A DNA stretch of 64,000 nt. Origin: Dasypus novemcinctus. Taxonomy: Eukaryota; Chordata; Mammalia; Cingulata; Dasypodidae. Position numbers and translations under genes: made by a program. Below are positions 15,110 to 27,172 of this stretch, one piece after another; the first letter of the stretch is position 1, and each line of letters begins with the position of its first letter. The stretch covers positions 3,107,501 to 3,171,500 of the forward strand of contig NC_080698.1 in assembly GCF_030445035.2 (NCBI RefSeq), given 5' to 3'. The notes under the pieces were generated by a model. The model was not told the origin of the DNA. It saw nothing but the letters and a program-made list of their open reading frames with translations, and did no database searches.

Positions 15110-15990
15110 ACCCTCAAAAAAAGCCAGTGCCTCCTCTTCTACACAAGATCCTCTCTACTCTCAAACTCCACTCCTACAATGATTCTCTCCTCTCTACCCC
15201 ACGGTGTCCATTTTCCCCATTCTACCAGATCATTCCCATCAACACACAAACATGCTGCAATTATGATCTCTGTGAAGTGGCTCCACTAGGTTCTTACCCA
15301 ATACCCATCTCGCCTATGCCCTCTGTTGTCCCTCTGTTGTCAGAACAGCCATATACCCGGCCAGAAAACATTTCCTTGCTTCCTGTGCCAATAGGGGTCA
15401 CCAACAAGATGTTAATGGGGTCACTGGCTGAAGTTTCCTGAAAAGAAACCTTTAAAAGGGATTTATTCAAAACACCATGTTCTCCATTGTTCCCCCTTCC
15501 TCCCTGGAAAACCAACATATGGCAAAAGCTGCAACAGCAAAATGGCCCTGGGTACACAAGCCAAGCAAATAAGGACAGCAGAGACAAATGATAGGGAATC
15601 AGCTTTACATGAGGAGAAATCATGTAAATCAGTTTTACATGACATGGTAGAACCAGCTTTACATGAGGGAAAATAAACCACCTACCTCAAGCCATGCAAT
15701 TTCAGGTTTCATCGTAAGCTCATATCTCCATGCAGCTATCAACCCATTTCTCTATCCTTTGATACAGCAGAACTCCTCAAGAGTGGCCTCAACTCTCCTT
15801 CCTCCCATCCCCTCTCAAACCCCTCCAGTTCAGGCTTTCAGCCCTATCATTTCAAAGTCATTAATGGTCTCTCTCCATTGCCAGCGCCTCAGTCCTCACA
15901 TACAAGCTCCACTCACACAACTGCTTTCTCCCTGCTCCCTGCACTGCTTTCTCCATTCAACTTCCAAGCCACATGCTTTGGTCAATATGT
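15110..15990 (+). repeat. L2 fragments, partly unassigned
   Basis: 15125-15260 and 15720-15990 look like L2 coding-region remnants (CTCAAGAGTGGCCTCAACTC, CAAACCCCTCCAGTTCAGGC, GTCATTAATGGTCTCTCTCC). Between them 15430-15670 is unassigned and holds three near-copies of ATCAGCTTTACATGAGG about 30 bases apart. Confidence 0.55.
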
Positions 15991-16368
15991 TTAGTTGCAG
16001 AAAAGTGAATGGACTCCAGCAAAAAAAAAAGAACTTCTAAGGGACACCAATTATTCACAGAATTGGTAAGGCTGAAGAAACAGACCCTAGGATTTCTCAA
16101 AGAGATTCACAAAACCACATCATAAAAGTAAGCCACCAGAGCAAACAACCAGTAAGATGGTGGCAGAGTAAGGAGCTCCTAGAGTCAGCTCCTGCTACAG
16201 GGCAGTTAGTAAACTCCCAGAGCTCTCTGGAGCTAGTTGCAGCACCTGTCTGGGGGCTCCAGGAGGCCAGAAGAGCATCCTGCCACATCCTTGAAGGAGT
16301 GGAAGGAGACTGTCCATCTGCTCCATGCCATGGATGCCAGTGCCCATCCTCTACCAGAGGCACAAGCT

Positions 16369-17100
16369 GCCTTAGGAGCTGTTCCATGGCTGGAATTGGA
16401 AGTTCCACTTCCCCAAAAGAGGGGAGGAAGAGACAGTTGGGCACCAACTTTAGCTACTGATGAGTAAATTCAATGGGCTAAAGTATAACCCTAAGAACAG
16501 CTAAAGTTTGAGCCTGTCCAAGTCAGAAAGAGGCTGATACCCGCCATCTTAACTCCACACCTGGCACGAGGAGAAGTGGGGCAGACTGAAAATCCCAGTG
16601 CTGGTGGGGACCAGCTTCTTTCCATCCCGATCAGATTGCAGGTCTAGCCTCAGACCCAGCCCCACCTCTAGGAGGGAGGAAGCTGGGGGGATCTGCGCCA
16701 GCCTCTCCAGGAAATTACAGGCCAAGCCGCAGAGGCCAGTGATTATCCTACTTTGGCAGTGCAAGCTGCCCCAAGAGCTAGTCTGTGGCTGGAATTGGAA
16801 GGAAGAGTCAGTTGTCCACTGATTTTGGCTACTGGTTGGTGGACTCGGGTGGCTAAGGTGTGACCCTAGGAACTTCTAGGGTGTGAATCTGTCAGAAAGA
16901 GGCCAGTGGCTGACATTTTGACTCTGCCCCAAGCCTGAGGGGAAGCCAGGATCGAAAAATCACTGTGACGGTAGGATCACCCAGATCAGCCTGCAGCCCT
17001 AACCTAGGCTTCAGCCCCCACTCTGGCAGGGAGGAGGCTGGCGGGCCCTCCACCAACCTCTCCGTGTAACTGCAAGTACATTTGGCTTGCACAAACTGAA
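16369..17100 (+). repeat. Tandem ~400-base units in the L1 5' UTR
   Basis: Two successive units begin at 16369 (GCTGCCTTAGGAGCTG) and 16767 (GCTGCCCCAAGAGCTAG). Both contain TGGCTGGAATTGGAAG, an AACTTTAGCTACTG/GATTTTGGCTACTG block, a GTCAGAAAGAGGC block and a GGGAGGA-GCTGG block in the same order. This resembles the promoter monomers of rodent L1s. Confidence 0.75.
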
Positions 17101-17480
17101 TAGTTTTAAGTCAATCAGGGCAACTGTGGTCATCTTGGAGCTGCACTGCATAGACTGCTGACAATACCTGTAGCTCTATGCCTGTCCCAAGCAGGGGAGA
17201 AAGAGGCGTGAAGCTTCATCAGTCTCCCTAGGCAACTACAGTCTAGGCCTGCACAAGGTGGATTATTCCACACAGCTGCGACTCTGTCCTACCCCTGGCA
17301 AAGGAGAAAGTTGGGAGAAGCTTCATCAGTCCCTGGGGCAAGGAGGGCAGCTTGAGTCCCCACAACGTATAGCACTGACTACATCTTTGGCTCCTACTGC
17401 ACAACCAGCAAGGGAGAAAGGGCAGGAAGCCCTAAACCAAAGAGAAACCTGCACCCAGAATAAATACTCTAGTAAATCAG

Positions 17481-18440
17481 ATGCCAAGACACCAACAAAA
17501 AAATTACATTCCCCATCAAGAAACAGCAAGAAACGGCCCAGTTAAAGGAACAAGATAAGCCTCCAGATGACACAAAGGAGTGGAGAAAACTAATCATAGA
17601 TGATCAAACAAATATCCTTAATAAGGTCAATGAGATGGCTAAAGAGATTAAGGATATTAATAAGACTTTAGATGAGCACAAAGAACTTGAAAGCATACAT
17701 AGAAAAATAGCAGATTTTATGGAAATGAAAGGCACAATAAATAAAATCTAAAGAACACTGGAATCATATAATAGCAGATTTGAGGAACAGAAGAAAGGAC
17801 TGGTGAACTTAAAGAAATGGCCTCTGAAAGTGAACATACAAAAAAACAGATAAAGAAAAGACTGGAAAAAATTGAACAAGGTCTTAGGGAACTAAATGAC
17901 AGCAAAAGGTTTGCAAACATGTGTGTCATGGGTGTCCCAGCAGAAGAAGAGAAGGGAAAAAGGGCAGAAGGAACATTTGAAGAAATAATGGTAGAAAATT
18001 TCCCAACCCGACGGAAGGACATACATATATACCTATCCAAGAAGCACAATGTGCTCCCATCCAAAAAAATCCAAACAGACCAACTCCGAGACACGTGCTC
18101 ATAGAATGTCAAATGCCAAAGACAAAGAGAGAATTCTGAGAACAGCAAGAGAAAGGAATGCATAACATACAAGGGATACCCAATAAGATTGTGCTGATTT
18201 CTCACCAGAAACCAAGGAGGCAAGAAAACAGTGGTCTGATATATTTAAGATACTACAAGACAAAAACTTTCAGCCAAGAATCGTATATCCAGCAAGACTG
18301 TCTTTCAAAAATGATGGCAAAATTAGAATATTCACAGATAAACAGAAACTGAGAGAATTTCTAACCAAGACACCAGATTTTCAAGAAATGCTAAAGGGTG
18401 TGCTAGAGCCTGAAAAGAAAAGACAGGAGAGAAAGGCCTA
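17481..18440 (+). pseudogene. L1 ORF1 remnant
   Basis: The RNA-binding chaperone of L1 survives in broken frames. A plausible start is ATGCCAAGACACCAAC at 17481. A coiled-coil-like stretch is followed by an RRM-like part with MGVPAEEEKGKRAEGTFEEI (about 17926-17985). The C-terminal domain is recognisable around 18240-18400, where the frame reads QPRIVYPARLSF and DKQKLREFL. Stops and frameshifts occur from the first 30 codons on, so no functional protein is expected. Confidence 0.8.
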
Positions 18441-18557
18441 ACAATAAAAGTAACCAAAAGTGTCAAAAGAGTAGGAATAAACTTAACCAATGATGTAAAG
18501 CACTTATATTCAGAAAACTGCAACTCGATATTAAGAGAAATCAAAAAAAGCCTAACT

Positions 18558-18924
18558 GGGGAAATGGACTTGGCCCAATGGTTAGGGCGTCCACCTACCA
18601 CATGGGAGGTCCGCGGTTCAAACCCCGGGCCTCCTTGACCCGTGTGGAGCTGGCCCATGCGCAGTGCTGATGTGCGCAAGGAGTGCCGTGCCACGCAGGG
18701 GTGTCCCCCACGTAGGGTAGCCCCACGCGCAAGGAGTGCGCCCCGTAAGGAGAGCCGCCCAGCATGAAAGAAAGTGCAGCCTGCCCAGGAATGGCGCCGC
18801 CCACACTTCCCGTGCCACTGACGACAACAGAAGCGGACAAAGAAACAAGACGCAGCAAACAGACACAGAGAACAGACAACCGGGGGAGGGGGGGGGAATT
18901 AAATAAATAAATAAATCTTTTTTT
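18558..18924 (+). repeat. DAS-SINE, long form, young-looking
   Basis: Head GACTTGGCCCAATGGTTAGG, box B GGTTCAAACCCC, CpG-rich body and AAATAAATAAATAAATCTTT tail. AAAAAAGCCTAACTG flanks both sides exactly. It lies inside the L1-type element and so is younger than it. Confidence 0.95.
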
Positions 18925-19869
18925 TAAAAAAAGCCTAACTGAAAAAACATTCCATGCTCATGGATTGGAAGACTAATAAGTATCATAAAGACATCAATTC
19001 TACTCAAATTGATATACAGATTCAAATGCAATCCTGATAAAAATTCCACCAGCTTTTTTTTTCAAATTGAAAACACAATTATCAAATTTATTTGAAAGGG
19101 TAAGGGGTTCTGAATAGCAAGAAACATCTTAAAAAGGAAAAGCAAACTCTCATCTCCAGACTTTGTATTACCTATCAATAGTGGTAAAAAAAGCATAGTA
19201 CTGGCATAAAGACAGACACATAAACCAACGGAACCGAATTTATGGTTCAGAAACAGACCCTCACATGTATGGTCAAGTAATTTTTGACAAGCCTGTCAAA
19301 CCCACACGGCTCAGGCAGAAGAATCCATTCAATAAATGGTGTTGAAAGAACTGAATATCCATAGCCAAAAGAATGAAAGAGGACCCAATCTCACACCTTA
19401 TCCAAAAATTAACTCAAAATGGATCAAAAACCTAAATAAAAAAGAACCATAAAGCTTCTAGAAGAAATTGTAGGAAAATATCTTCAAGCCCTGGTGGTAG
19501 GTGATGGATTCTTAAAGGAGATAAAAGGAGGACTGAGATGGACTACTGATGTTTAATGTATGTACAAGTTTTAATTAGCTTTAATGTAAAAGTGTGGAAG
19601 TGTATAGAGTGGATGGTAACACACAGTGAGTAACAGCTAGTTTATAAATGGGGATGTGGCTGAAAATGGTAGTCCAGGGATGTAAATACCAATTGACAGA
19701 ATGCTAGAGAATAATTTAGGAACTGAATAGCACAGTAAACCAAGAGGTGGATGAGAATTGTAGTTGATGGTACAGACGCAAGAGTGTCCTTTGTGAACTA
19801 GAGCAAATGTATATCACTACTTCAGGGTAGTGGGAATGTGGAGAAGCATGGGAAAAATATAGCTGGAGT

Positions 19870-20600
19870 GACCTATGGACTATGGTTAGCAGTAATAATG
19901 CAATATGCTTGCATCTATGCCAAAGATGTACAGTGTTGATAATGGGGCCGTATGAAGAATGTGTGCCAAATGTACACTATGGACATGGTAACAATCAGAT
20001 GATATTATTTTATCTGTAACAAACGTTCCACCAGTGGTTGGGTTGATGGAGGGGTGTTTGGGAATTCTGCACATGTGCATGATTGTTTAATAAGTTTACA
20101 ACTTCTATCATAAAAAATTTATTTAAAAAATAATAATAGGACGGGCTGGGGGGGAAATACACCAAATGTAAGCTAAGAACTATAATTAGTAAAAAGATTT
20201 TGACAATATTCTTTCATAATCTGTAACAAACGTCTCACAACAATGCAAGTGTTGGTGGAGGGTTAATGTATGGGACCCCTGTATAATGTTATGCTTCTTT
20301 GTTTTGTAAGTCCACAACTTTTACTATACACTTATTGTTTACATGTTTATATATAAATAACATAAAGATTATAATAATAATAGAGTGGGTTGGGGGAAAA
20401 TACTTTGGTTAGTAGTAATATTCTGACAATGCTCTTTAATCATTAGTTTAAAATGTTTAACAACAATGCAAGGTATTGGTGGTAGGGTGAGTTATGAAAG
20501 TACTGTATGATGCTATGTATGTTTGTTTTTTAAGTTTCCAACTATTACTACACACTTATTGTTTATGTATGTTTATGTGTGAGTGATATACTTAATTTTT
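19870..20600 (+). repeat. Three tandem units in the L1 3' UTR
   Basis: Units near 19970-20140, 20200-20390 and 20400-20600 share TCTGTAACAAACGT(T/C)-like, ACAATGCAAG(T)GTTGGTGG-like and ACTACACACTTATTGTTTA-like segments at about 200-base spacing. The first is the most diverged. Confidence 0.7.
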
Positions 20601-20984
20601 TTTTAAAGTGAGCCACCAAGGCTCTGCCACCAACAGGACACTCCAAGTCAGGAACCTGCTGCCACACAGCCACAGCGGCGAAAACAGTCTGCTCGGGAAC
20701 CCTGGCTGCCTCTTCCACCACTGGCAAGTTGCCTCAGCTTCTACCTGTGCTGGCAAATGGGTACTGTAGGGTCTAAGGTCCTCACTGCTTAACCCACTTG
20801 GAATTATCACCCTGGTAAAGTGCATCCAACAGGACTAGAATCACATCTAGAGCACTAGCTGCAAAGGAGTCTGCGAAATGCAGTTTTTAGCTTCCCAGAG
20901 CCTACAGACAGAAAACCATGCTAGCATGGACTCAGAACGGGCCTGGTACAAGTCAACTCATAGTACATTATCCCACTCTCCAGG

Positions 20985-22655
20985 CTCTCCTCTCGCTCGG
21001 GGCTCCATTTCATTCCCCTCTGCTGGGTCCTTCTCTCTACATTCTTTACTAATTGCAACAAAAGGCTCCATCTTCCCTTCTACTGACCTACCATCCTTAG
21101 TCTGACAACTCTTAAATTTACGTCTCCAGTCCTGAACTTCCCCCTAAACTGCAGGCTCAGACATCCAAATGTCTTTACATATCCAGTTAAATGTCCAATA
21201 CGGACCTCAAAATTAAAATGCCCAAATCCATCCTTCTCCCGGGCTTTCCCCTATCTGTAAGTGGCATCGCCATCCATCCAGGGACACAGGCCAAATACCT
21301 TGGAATAATCCTTGATTCTCTCACATCTCATGTCCAACCCATCAGCAAAACTCTCAGCTCTACTTTACAAATGTATCGACTCTCCATTCACATAAAGCAC
21401 AAACTAATAAAAACAAGCTGTGGTGGTAGACATCAGAATGGTGGGTACCCCTAGTGGTGGGGAGGGAGGGGGATAGAGATTGGAAGGGCTCATGGAGGAA
21501 ATTTTAGGATTCTGCTCATTATTTCCTGATTGGGTGGGTGTTATATGGGCATGTTAAATTTATGAAAATTTGAGCCCACCAACATGATTTGTACGTTCTT
21601 CTGCAGTTATATTTACTTCAATAAGATTTACTCAAAATGGAATGCTCCTTAACAATAAAGAGCTACAACAAACTACAATATATGGATGAATTTCGAAAAC
21701 ATGATGTTAAGCAAAAGAAGTGTGACATAAAAGTATATATGGTATGCATTCCATTTATTTAAGGTTCAAGAGCAAGAAAAACTATGGTGATAGAACTAAG
21801 ATCACTAGTTACCTCTGGGGAAGTTAGGGAAGAAGACACATGGAAAGGAACATAAGGTACTTTCTAGAGGAATGGAAATGTTCTAGATTAGGATGTTAGT
21901 TAAAAGAGCGCATATATTTGTCAAGAGTCATCAAACTGTACACTGAAGATCATTTTATTATATATAAAACTTATTGGATAAAACATACCTTTTGAAAGAA
22001 AACTTAAGTTTACCCAAAATATGACTTCGCACCATCTCCATTGTAACATCCTAGTCTAAGTTGCCACCATCTCTTACCACATTAGCTTCCTAATTCCTTG
22101 ATTCCACTCTTGATGCTCTACTAACATCAAGTATCTCAAGGCCTCCTGCTCCACGCTAGCCAGAGAGAACCTTCTGGAAACCCGTCACTGCCCTCCCGAA
22201 AGCCTTGTAACATCCTTCCCTCTACTTACATGACACTAAAGCCTTTGGCTCCTGGCTCCCTCACCCCCCACCCACTCTGCCCCAGCCATACTTCCTCCGA
22301 AGTGCCAAGCTTACTCAAGCCTCAGGGCATTCGAATGTGCTGTTCCCTCTGCCAAAAATGTACTCCAAGATATCCCCTCACCTCACTCAGGTCCCGGCCC
22401 ATATCTCACCTCCTCAAAGAACTCCTTTGACCACCTAACTAGACAACAGCCCCATCACTCTTTTCACCAACTCTTAACTTATGTTCCTACACTAGAATTA
22501 ATACTAATAATCTATTCGTTGGTTGTAGGCCTCGCCTACTAACATGGAAGCTTCCTGAGGCAGGGATTTAGTCTTCTCCACTGCCGAATTCCCAGATTCC
22601 AGAACAGTGCTGGGAATGAAGTAGGCACTCAATAAACACCTGTTGAATAAATGAT
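20985..22655 (+). repeat. L2 LINE, long 3' portion
   Basis: L2-type coding remnants: TTACGTCTCCAGTCCTGAAC, GTAAGTGGCATCGCCATCCA, ACCTTGGAATAATCCTTGAT. Then a CTCAAGCCTCAGGGCATT / TGTGCTGTTCCCTCTGCC block and the 3' end GGCACTCAATAAACACCTGT TGAATAAATG (split here). 21400-22070 is interrupted by unassigned AT-rich sequence. Confidence 0.75.
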
Positions 22656-23019
22656 GGCGTGAGCGAAATAAGAGAGAGGGTCTTTAACCGCAGTAAGCTC
22701 AGGGTAGAGCCAGCATAGATACTGAAACACAATACACTGTGATAAATGCTGTTACAGAAGTATGTACAAGTAGAGGTGATGTTCAAAGCATGTAACTGGT
22801 CAGCCACAGGTATGGACACTGGCCAGAAGACTAGAGGCCCCCTGTGGTACCAGCGGTTAACCTTCCAGTTCCTGCAGGATCAGGAGGTGAGATCAGGGGT
22901 CCCAGAGTTGATCCTTGAAGGACTTGTGGAAACAAGGGCACTGATAACAATTAACATGGGATGGAAAAATGGCATGTCACAGAGCTCTGTGTGGATTAGC
23001 GTATTAAATCTTCAAAGTC

Positions 23020-23150
23020 CAAGGTGAGTAATATTATTTCTTCATATTAAAGATGAAGAAATAGAGGTTTAACGAAGTTCAACAGCTTCACTAAGCTCAA
23101 CTTAGCTAAGCCACAGCTCGGGGATCCTACTCAGGTGTACCTAGGACCCA
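23020..23150 (+). repeat. MIR SINE fragment
   Basis: AAAGATGAAGAAATAGAGGT TTAACGAAG, then CTAAGCCACAGCTCGGGGAT and ACTCAGGTGTACCTAGG; MIR core with divergence. Confidence 0.6.
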
Positions 23151-23169
23151 GGGCCTCTCCTAATCCCCA

Positions 23170-24420
23170 CACAAGACTGTGTACATTCATCTTGGAAACC
23201 AACACATCTCAAAAGCACTTGTCATTTTGGAAAAGCATTAGCATGCCAGCTCAATGTTATTTTCGCTGGGATTCTAACATCATACCTGGAATTTGTGGTA
23301 TGGCTCACAAGCTGCTTTCTTGTGATAAGATGGTTTCCCGGTTGTGTTCAAAGATTCAGGAGATTTTTTCAGGGTTAATTTTATAGAAGGGATAGCATAT
23401 TCCAGTTGTTCAGGCTGGCCTCAGATAGAGGAAGGGTAAATAACTACGTGCTAGGTCTAAATAGTATCACAAGGTCTCCTGCTCCAAAATTTCTGCCAGT
23501 CTCTGAAAATTCCGTTGCTCACTCCTCTCAATTAAGCCATTGTTGGACTCCAAAATGCCATTAAATGTGATCCAAGAAGGGGATGATTCTTTAATCAAAA
23601 TGAGTTTATTAGATTGGCTAGTCACATCACCCAGCACTCAGGTCACAGAGAGTGTGTGGAGAGAAAAGAATGAAGGCCAGGCAAATGATGCCACAGAAAC
23701 GGTGGTTATGGAGGGTCCCAAGCAAGGGAAAGCACCAAGGAGGAGTGACAGTGTGGACACTGGGTGCAGCCAGTGGAAAGCAGGAGGACAAATGCTACTC
23801 AAAGAGCAGACTTTTTGTAGGTAATTTTTCCTTGGTCTGCCTCTGCTGGCCCCCTTAACCAGCAAGGAGGCACGGGTGCTGCAGTCAGATCTGACCCAAC
23901 TGTGAATCAGAATAGTAATACTGACTTAAGAGGCAGGTGTGTGGAGTAAACGTACCCAGCACAGTGCTGGAATTTAGCAGATGCTCAATAAGCAATAGCC
24001 AGAACAAACCTCTGCAAAGAAACAATAGAAATGCTTCTCTTAGGTCCAGACATGGGAGTTTCTAAGAGCTAAGAGACCCAGAAGGCGGGGACTTAGATGA
24101 GGATGGAAAGCAGACCCTACCTTATCGATCTTACCAGGATTATCATCCCACCTGGATGGGATCTGCCTCTGATCAACCTTCTTGTTCCCTCACACATCTT
24201 TGGTATGGAAGTGAGTGGATGAACACTGGTTCATAGTCATATTCCAAAATAATAAAGTAAAATTAAACAATCTAATAGAGAAAATAATTTCCCTCACCCC
24301 TACAAAAAAAAATCTAAGTTACTGTTTATTACTGGCACATATGAATTGGTCATTTTATTAGTCATTTTCAGGATTGGTGGCACTGAAGAGGTAGAAGGTC
24401 ACCCATTCCACACTAAAATG
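23170..24420. other. Intronic stretch without an assigned feature
   Basis: About 1.25 kb with no gene. Around 23950-23990 there is a weak MIR/L2-like end (ACAGTGCTGGAATTTAGCAG, ATGCTCAATAAGCAATAGCC). The short open frames here are unsupported. Confidence 0.5.
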
Positions 24421-24452
24421 TGCCGTTTGCTGTAGTGAATTCAGCAGTCTCA

Positions 24453-24674
<222 letters not shown>

Positions 24675-25234
24675 TTACTTCCCACACACACGATGAAATG
24701 GCAGCCTACTAGCATCTCTAACTTCTAAAAAATAAACAAAAATGACACTCATAAATGCATGCTAGTTACACATTTAGAGTAGTATACCTAATATATAAAT
24801 AAATCCAATAATTCAATAAATTCAGATTCACCTTCCCAGTGTTTAATACTACCGTCATTCTTTTTGTAGGATGAACAAAGTTAAGGTGAGATTAAGTAAA
24901 AGAAACAATTCACAAAGCAACTTCTCATTGTCAAGATCTTAACAAAAAGTAGTGAAAATAACAGTTCTGTTTTTCAACTATCACATGTATCAGAAACAGG
25001 GCAAAAATGAGATTTCAATGTATCTTGATAGCTTTCTGACTTTCTCTGTTACAAGGAAAGCCTGGTACAATGGAAAGCACACTGTATCAACATCTGTGTA
25101 ATTGAACAATAGATGTCCCACCTAAACCTCACAAATTATGAGAAGTAAAGGAGACAACGTATGTAAAAATATAAACAAATGATGACTGATAATATTTCCA
25201 TCTAAGCCACAGAGGCTATAAGAGTCAAGCCAAA

Positions 25235-25475
25235 TAGTATTGTTAGAGGTCAGCAAACCACTGGCTCATGGGCCAAATCCAGCCCAATGTCTGTTTTGTA
25301 AATGAAGGTTTTTTAAACCACCACCAAGCCCACTCACATTGTCCCTGGTTGCTTTCAGGCTACCATAGCAGAATTGAGTAAACTGCAACAGAGACCCTAT
25401 GGCCTGTGCAAACCCCAAAATATTTCCTATGTGGCCCTTTATGGGAAAAGTCTATCAGTTCCTGTTCTAAATTAA
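25235..25475 (+). repeat. Non-autonomous hAT-type element fragment
   Basis: Begins GAGGTCAGCAAACCACTGGC and ends GGCCCTTTATGGGAAAAGTC, with CAACAGAGACCCTATGGCCT inside. This is the ancient family also seen at 4.4 and 25.6 kb. Confidence 0.7.
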
Positions 25476-25584
25476 GATTTGTTTTTAAACCAAGTACTTC
25501 ATTCTTCATCTAGCATATAAGCAGTTATGCACAGAGCATAAAGACAACTAGTTTATAAATGAAAGAAATTTCCAAGATTGTCCT

Positions 25585-25920
25585 AGGGCAGGAGTTGGAA
25601 ACTTTTTTCTGCAATCAGAAAGAGCAAATACTAAGTTTTGTAGGCGTTATGGTCTCTCTTGCAAATACTCAACTCTGGAGTGATAGCATGAAAAGCAGAC
25701 ATAGCTAATAAACAAATAGGCATCTCTGTTAAAATTTTCTTTATAGACATTGAAATAAAAATTTCATATAATTTTCATGTCACAAAATACTATTCTTCTT
25801 TTGATTTTTTTTTAACTCAAGTGTTTAAAGAGGTAAAAACCATTCTTAGGTTGTTGGCCATACAAAAGCAGGTAGGCAGTCAGATTTGATTTGCAGGTCT
25901 TAGTTTGCTGACCCATTCTG
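25585..25920 (-). repeat. Non-autonomous hAT-type element fragment
   Basis: Contains TAGGCGTTATGGTCTCTCTT, GCAAATACTCAACTC and the end TCTTAGTTTGCTGACCC. Same family as 25235-25475 but in the opposite orientation. Confidence 0.65.
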
Positions 25921-26879
25921 GTGAAGGAAACTAGTAATCTAAGAATCGAGCAATAACTCTAATCCTATGATTCCATCTTCCAATGATATTTAAAACTATG
26001 GCAAAATGGGAAAAAAATTCCACTATAAAAACTTACAGGCTAGTAATTATATTTAGTCATTCGGTATAAGCCTGTTGTCTAGATCAAAATCAGAACAAAG
26101 ACTCTTGGCATGGAAATTTTTAAAATTCTAGGTAGGAAGGCCGTGGAAGATTAATTTAAATAGATGGAATACAAAAAAAGAGCACAGATTAGTATCTCTT
26201 TCCATCAATAGTTTTACTAAATTCCTTTTACATCTAACAGTAGGCCACTCCTCCCTAAAACTCATTCATTAAAAAAAAAAATCCCAACACCTGACCCTTC
26301 AAAATGGCAAGAGGTCAACAATACATAGGATGCAATGTGAAGATGGAGATGCTAAGTCAGAAAAAAAAAAAAACAGAAAACTCAATGTTCACAAATTGGC
26401 TACATTAGGATACATCAGTATGAAATAATAAAATTTATTTTTTAAGACAAATGATTGATTCTTTGAAAACAAGGTTTTAGGCCACAAGGGGAAAAAAAAG
26501 TAAAATCTTAAAAACTTTGAATTGATTTTGATAAAATTTATTTCCTCAATCTTTACTGAATAACTATATGTGACCACAGCACTCAATCTGAAATTAACAA
26601 AAAGTGTCAATTATAAAGTCTACTTGGATACGGGTGCTTTATTATTTTCAAGGACTTCCCATCTCAGAGGATCATTTTCCGTGGAGTAAAACAATAAACG
26701 TAGCGGGTGACTTTTTTTTTCCCCTATTTCTTTGACTTTCTAAATTATGTTTCAAATTTTAAATTCCATGATAGTTAAAATTCCCTTTGGCTCGGTCTAA
26801 GGACTTTCCTCATCTTGGATTACTTAATGTTCTCTTTTTTTTCCTTCTAAACTTCTCATTGTAAAATAAAACACAAATA

Positions 26880-27030
26880 CAGGGAGAAGACAAGGTTCAA
26901 GTAGTTGAGCGCCCCCTTCCCACATGGGAGGTCCGGCTCGGTTGCGGTGCCTCCTGAAAAAAACAAGGAAAACAAACAAAATAAACCAACTCGGGTGTGT
27001 GGTTTATGTATCTCTTAAAAAAAAAAAAAA
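26880..27030 (+). repeat. DAS-SINE monomer, diverged
   Basis: Head with GTTCAAGTAGTTGAGCGCCC, CCACATGGGAGGTCC, TGCCTCCTGAAAAAAAC and an A-rich end. Confidence 0.75.
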
Positions 27031-27060
27031 AAGATAAAAAACAGAAAAACAAAACCAACC

Positions 27061-27172
27061 CAGAGAAGCTGATGTGGCTCGGTGGTTGAGCGCTGGCTTC
27101 CCACATACCTAGTCCCGGGTTCAATTCCCGGGCCCAGTATCTCAAAAAAAAAACAAAACACACACACACACA
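27061..27172 (+). repeat. Short DAS-SINE monomer with CA repeat
   Basis: GCTGATGTGGCTCGGTGGTT and box B GGGTTCAATTCCC, followed by poly-A and about ten CA units. It lies directly next to the CpG island. Confidence 0.85.

Larger units (their letters stand above)
16140..20605 (+). mobile_element. L1-type element with both target duplications, ORF2 mostly missing
   Basis: AAAGTAAGCCACCA (16126-16139) and AAAGTGAGCCACCA (20606-20619) match at 13 of 14 bases and bracket the element. From left to right there is a 5' UTR starting with an AAGATGG-containing segment and tandem units (16369-17100 and 17190-17350). Next comes a decayed ORF1 (17481-18440), then a jump to the last part of ORF2 (from about 18465, resuming after an inserted DAS-SINE at 18925). 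It ends with a long 3' UTR with about three tandem units and a T-rich/A-rich end. Most of ORF2, including endonuclease and the catalytic reverse transcriptase core, is absent. It looks like a non-autonomous L1 derivative comparable to half-L1 elements. Confidence 0.8.
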
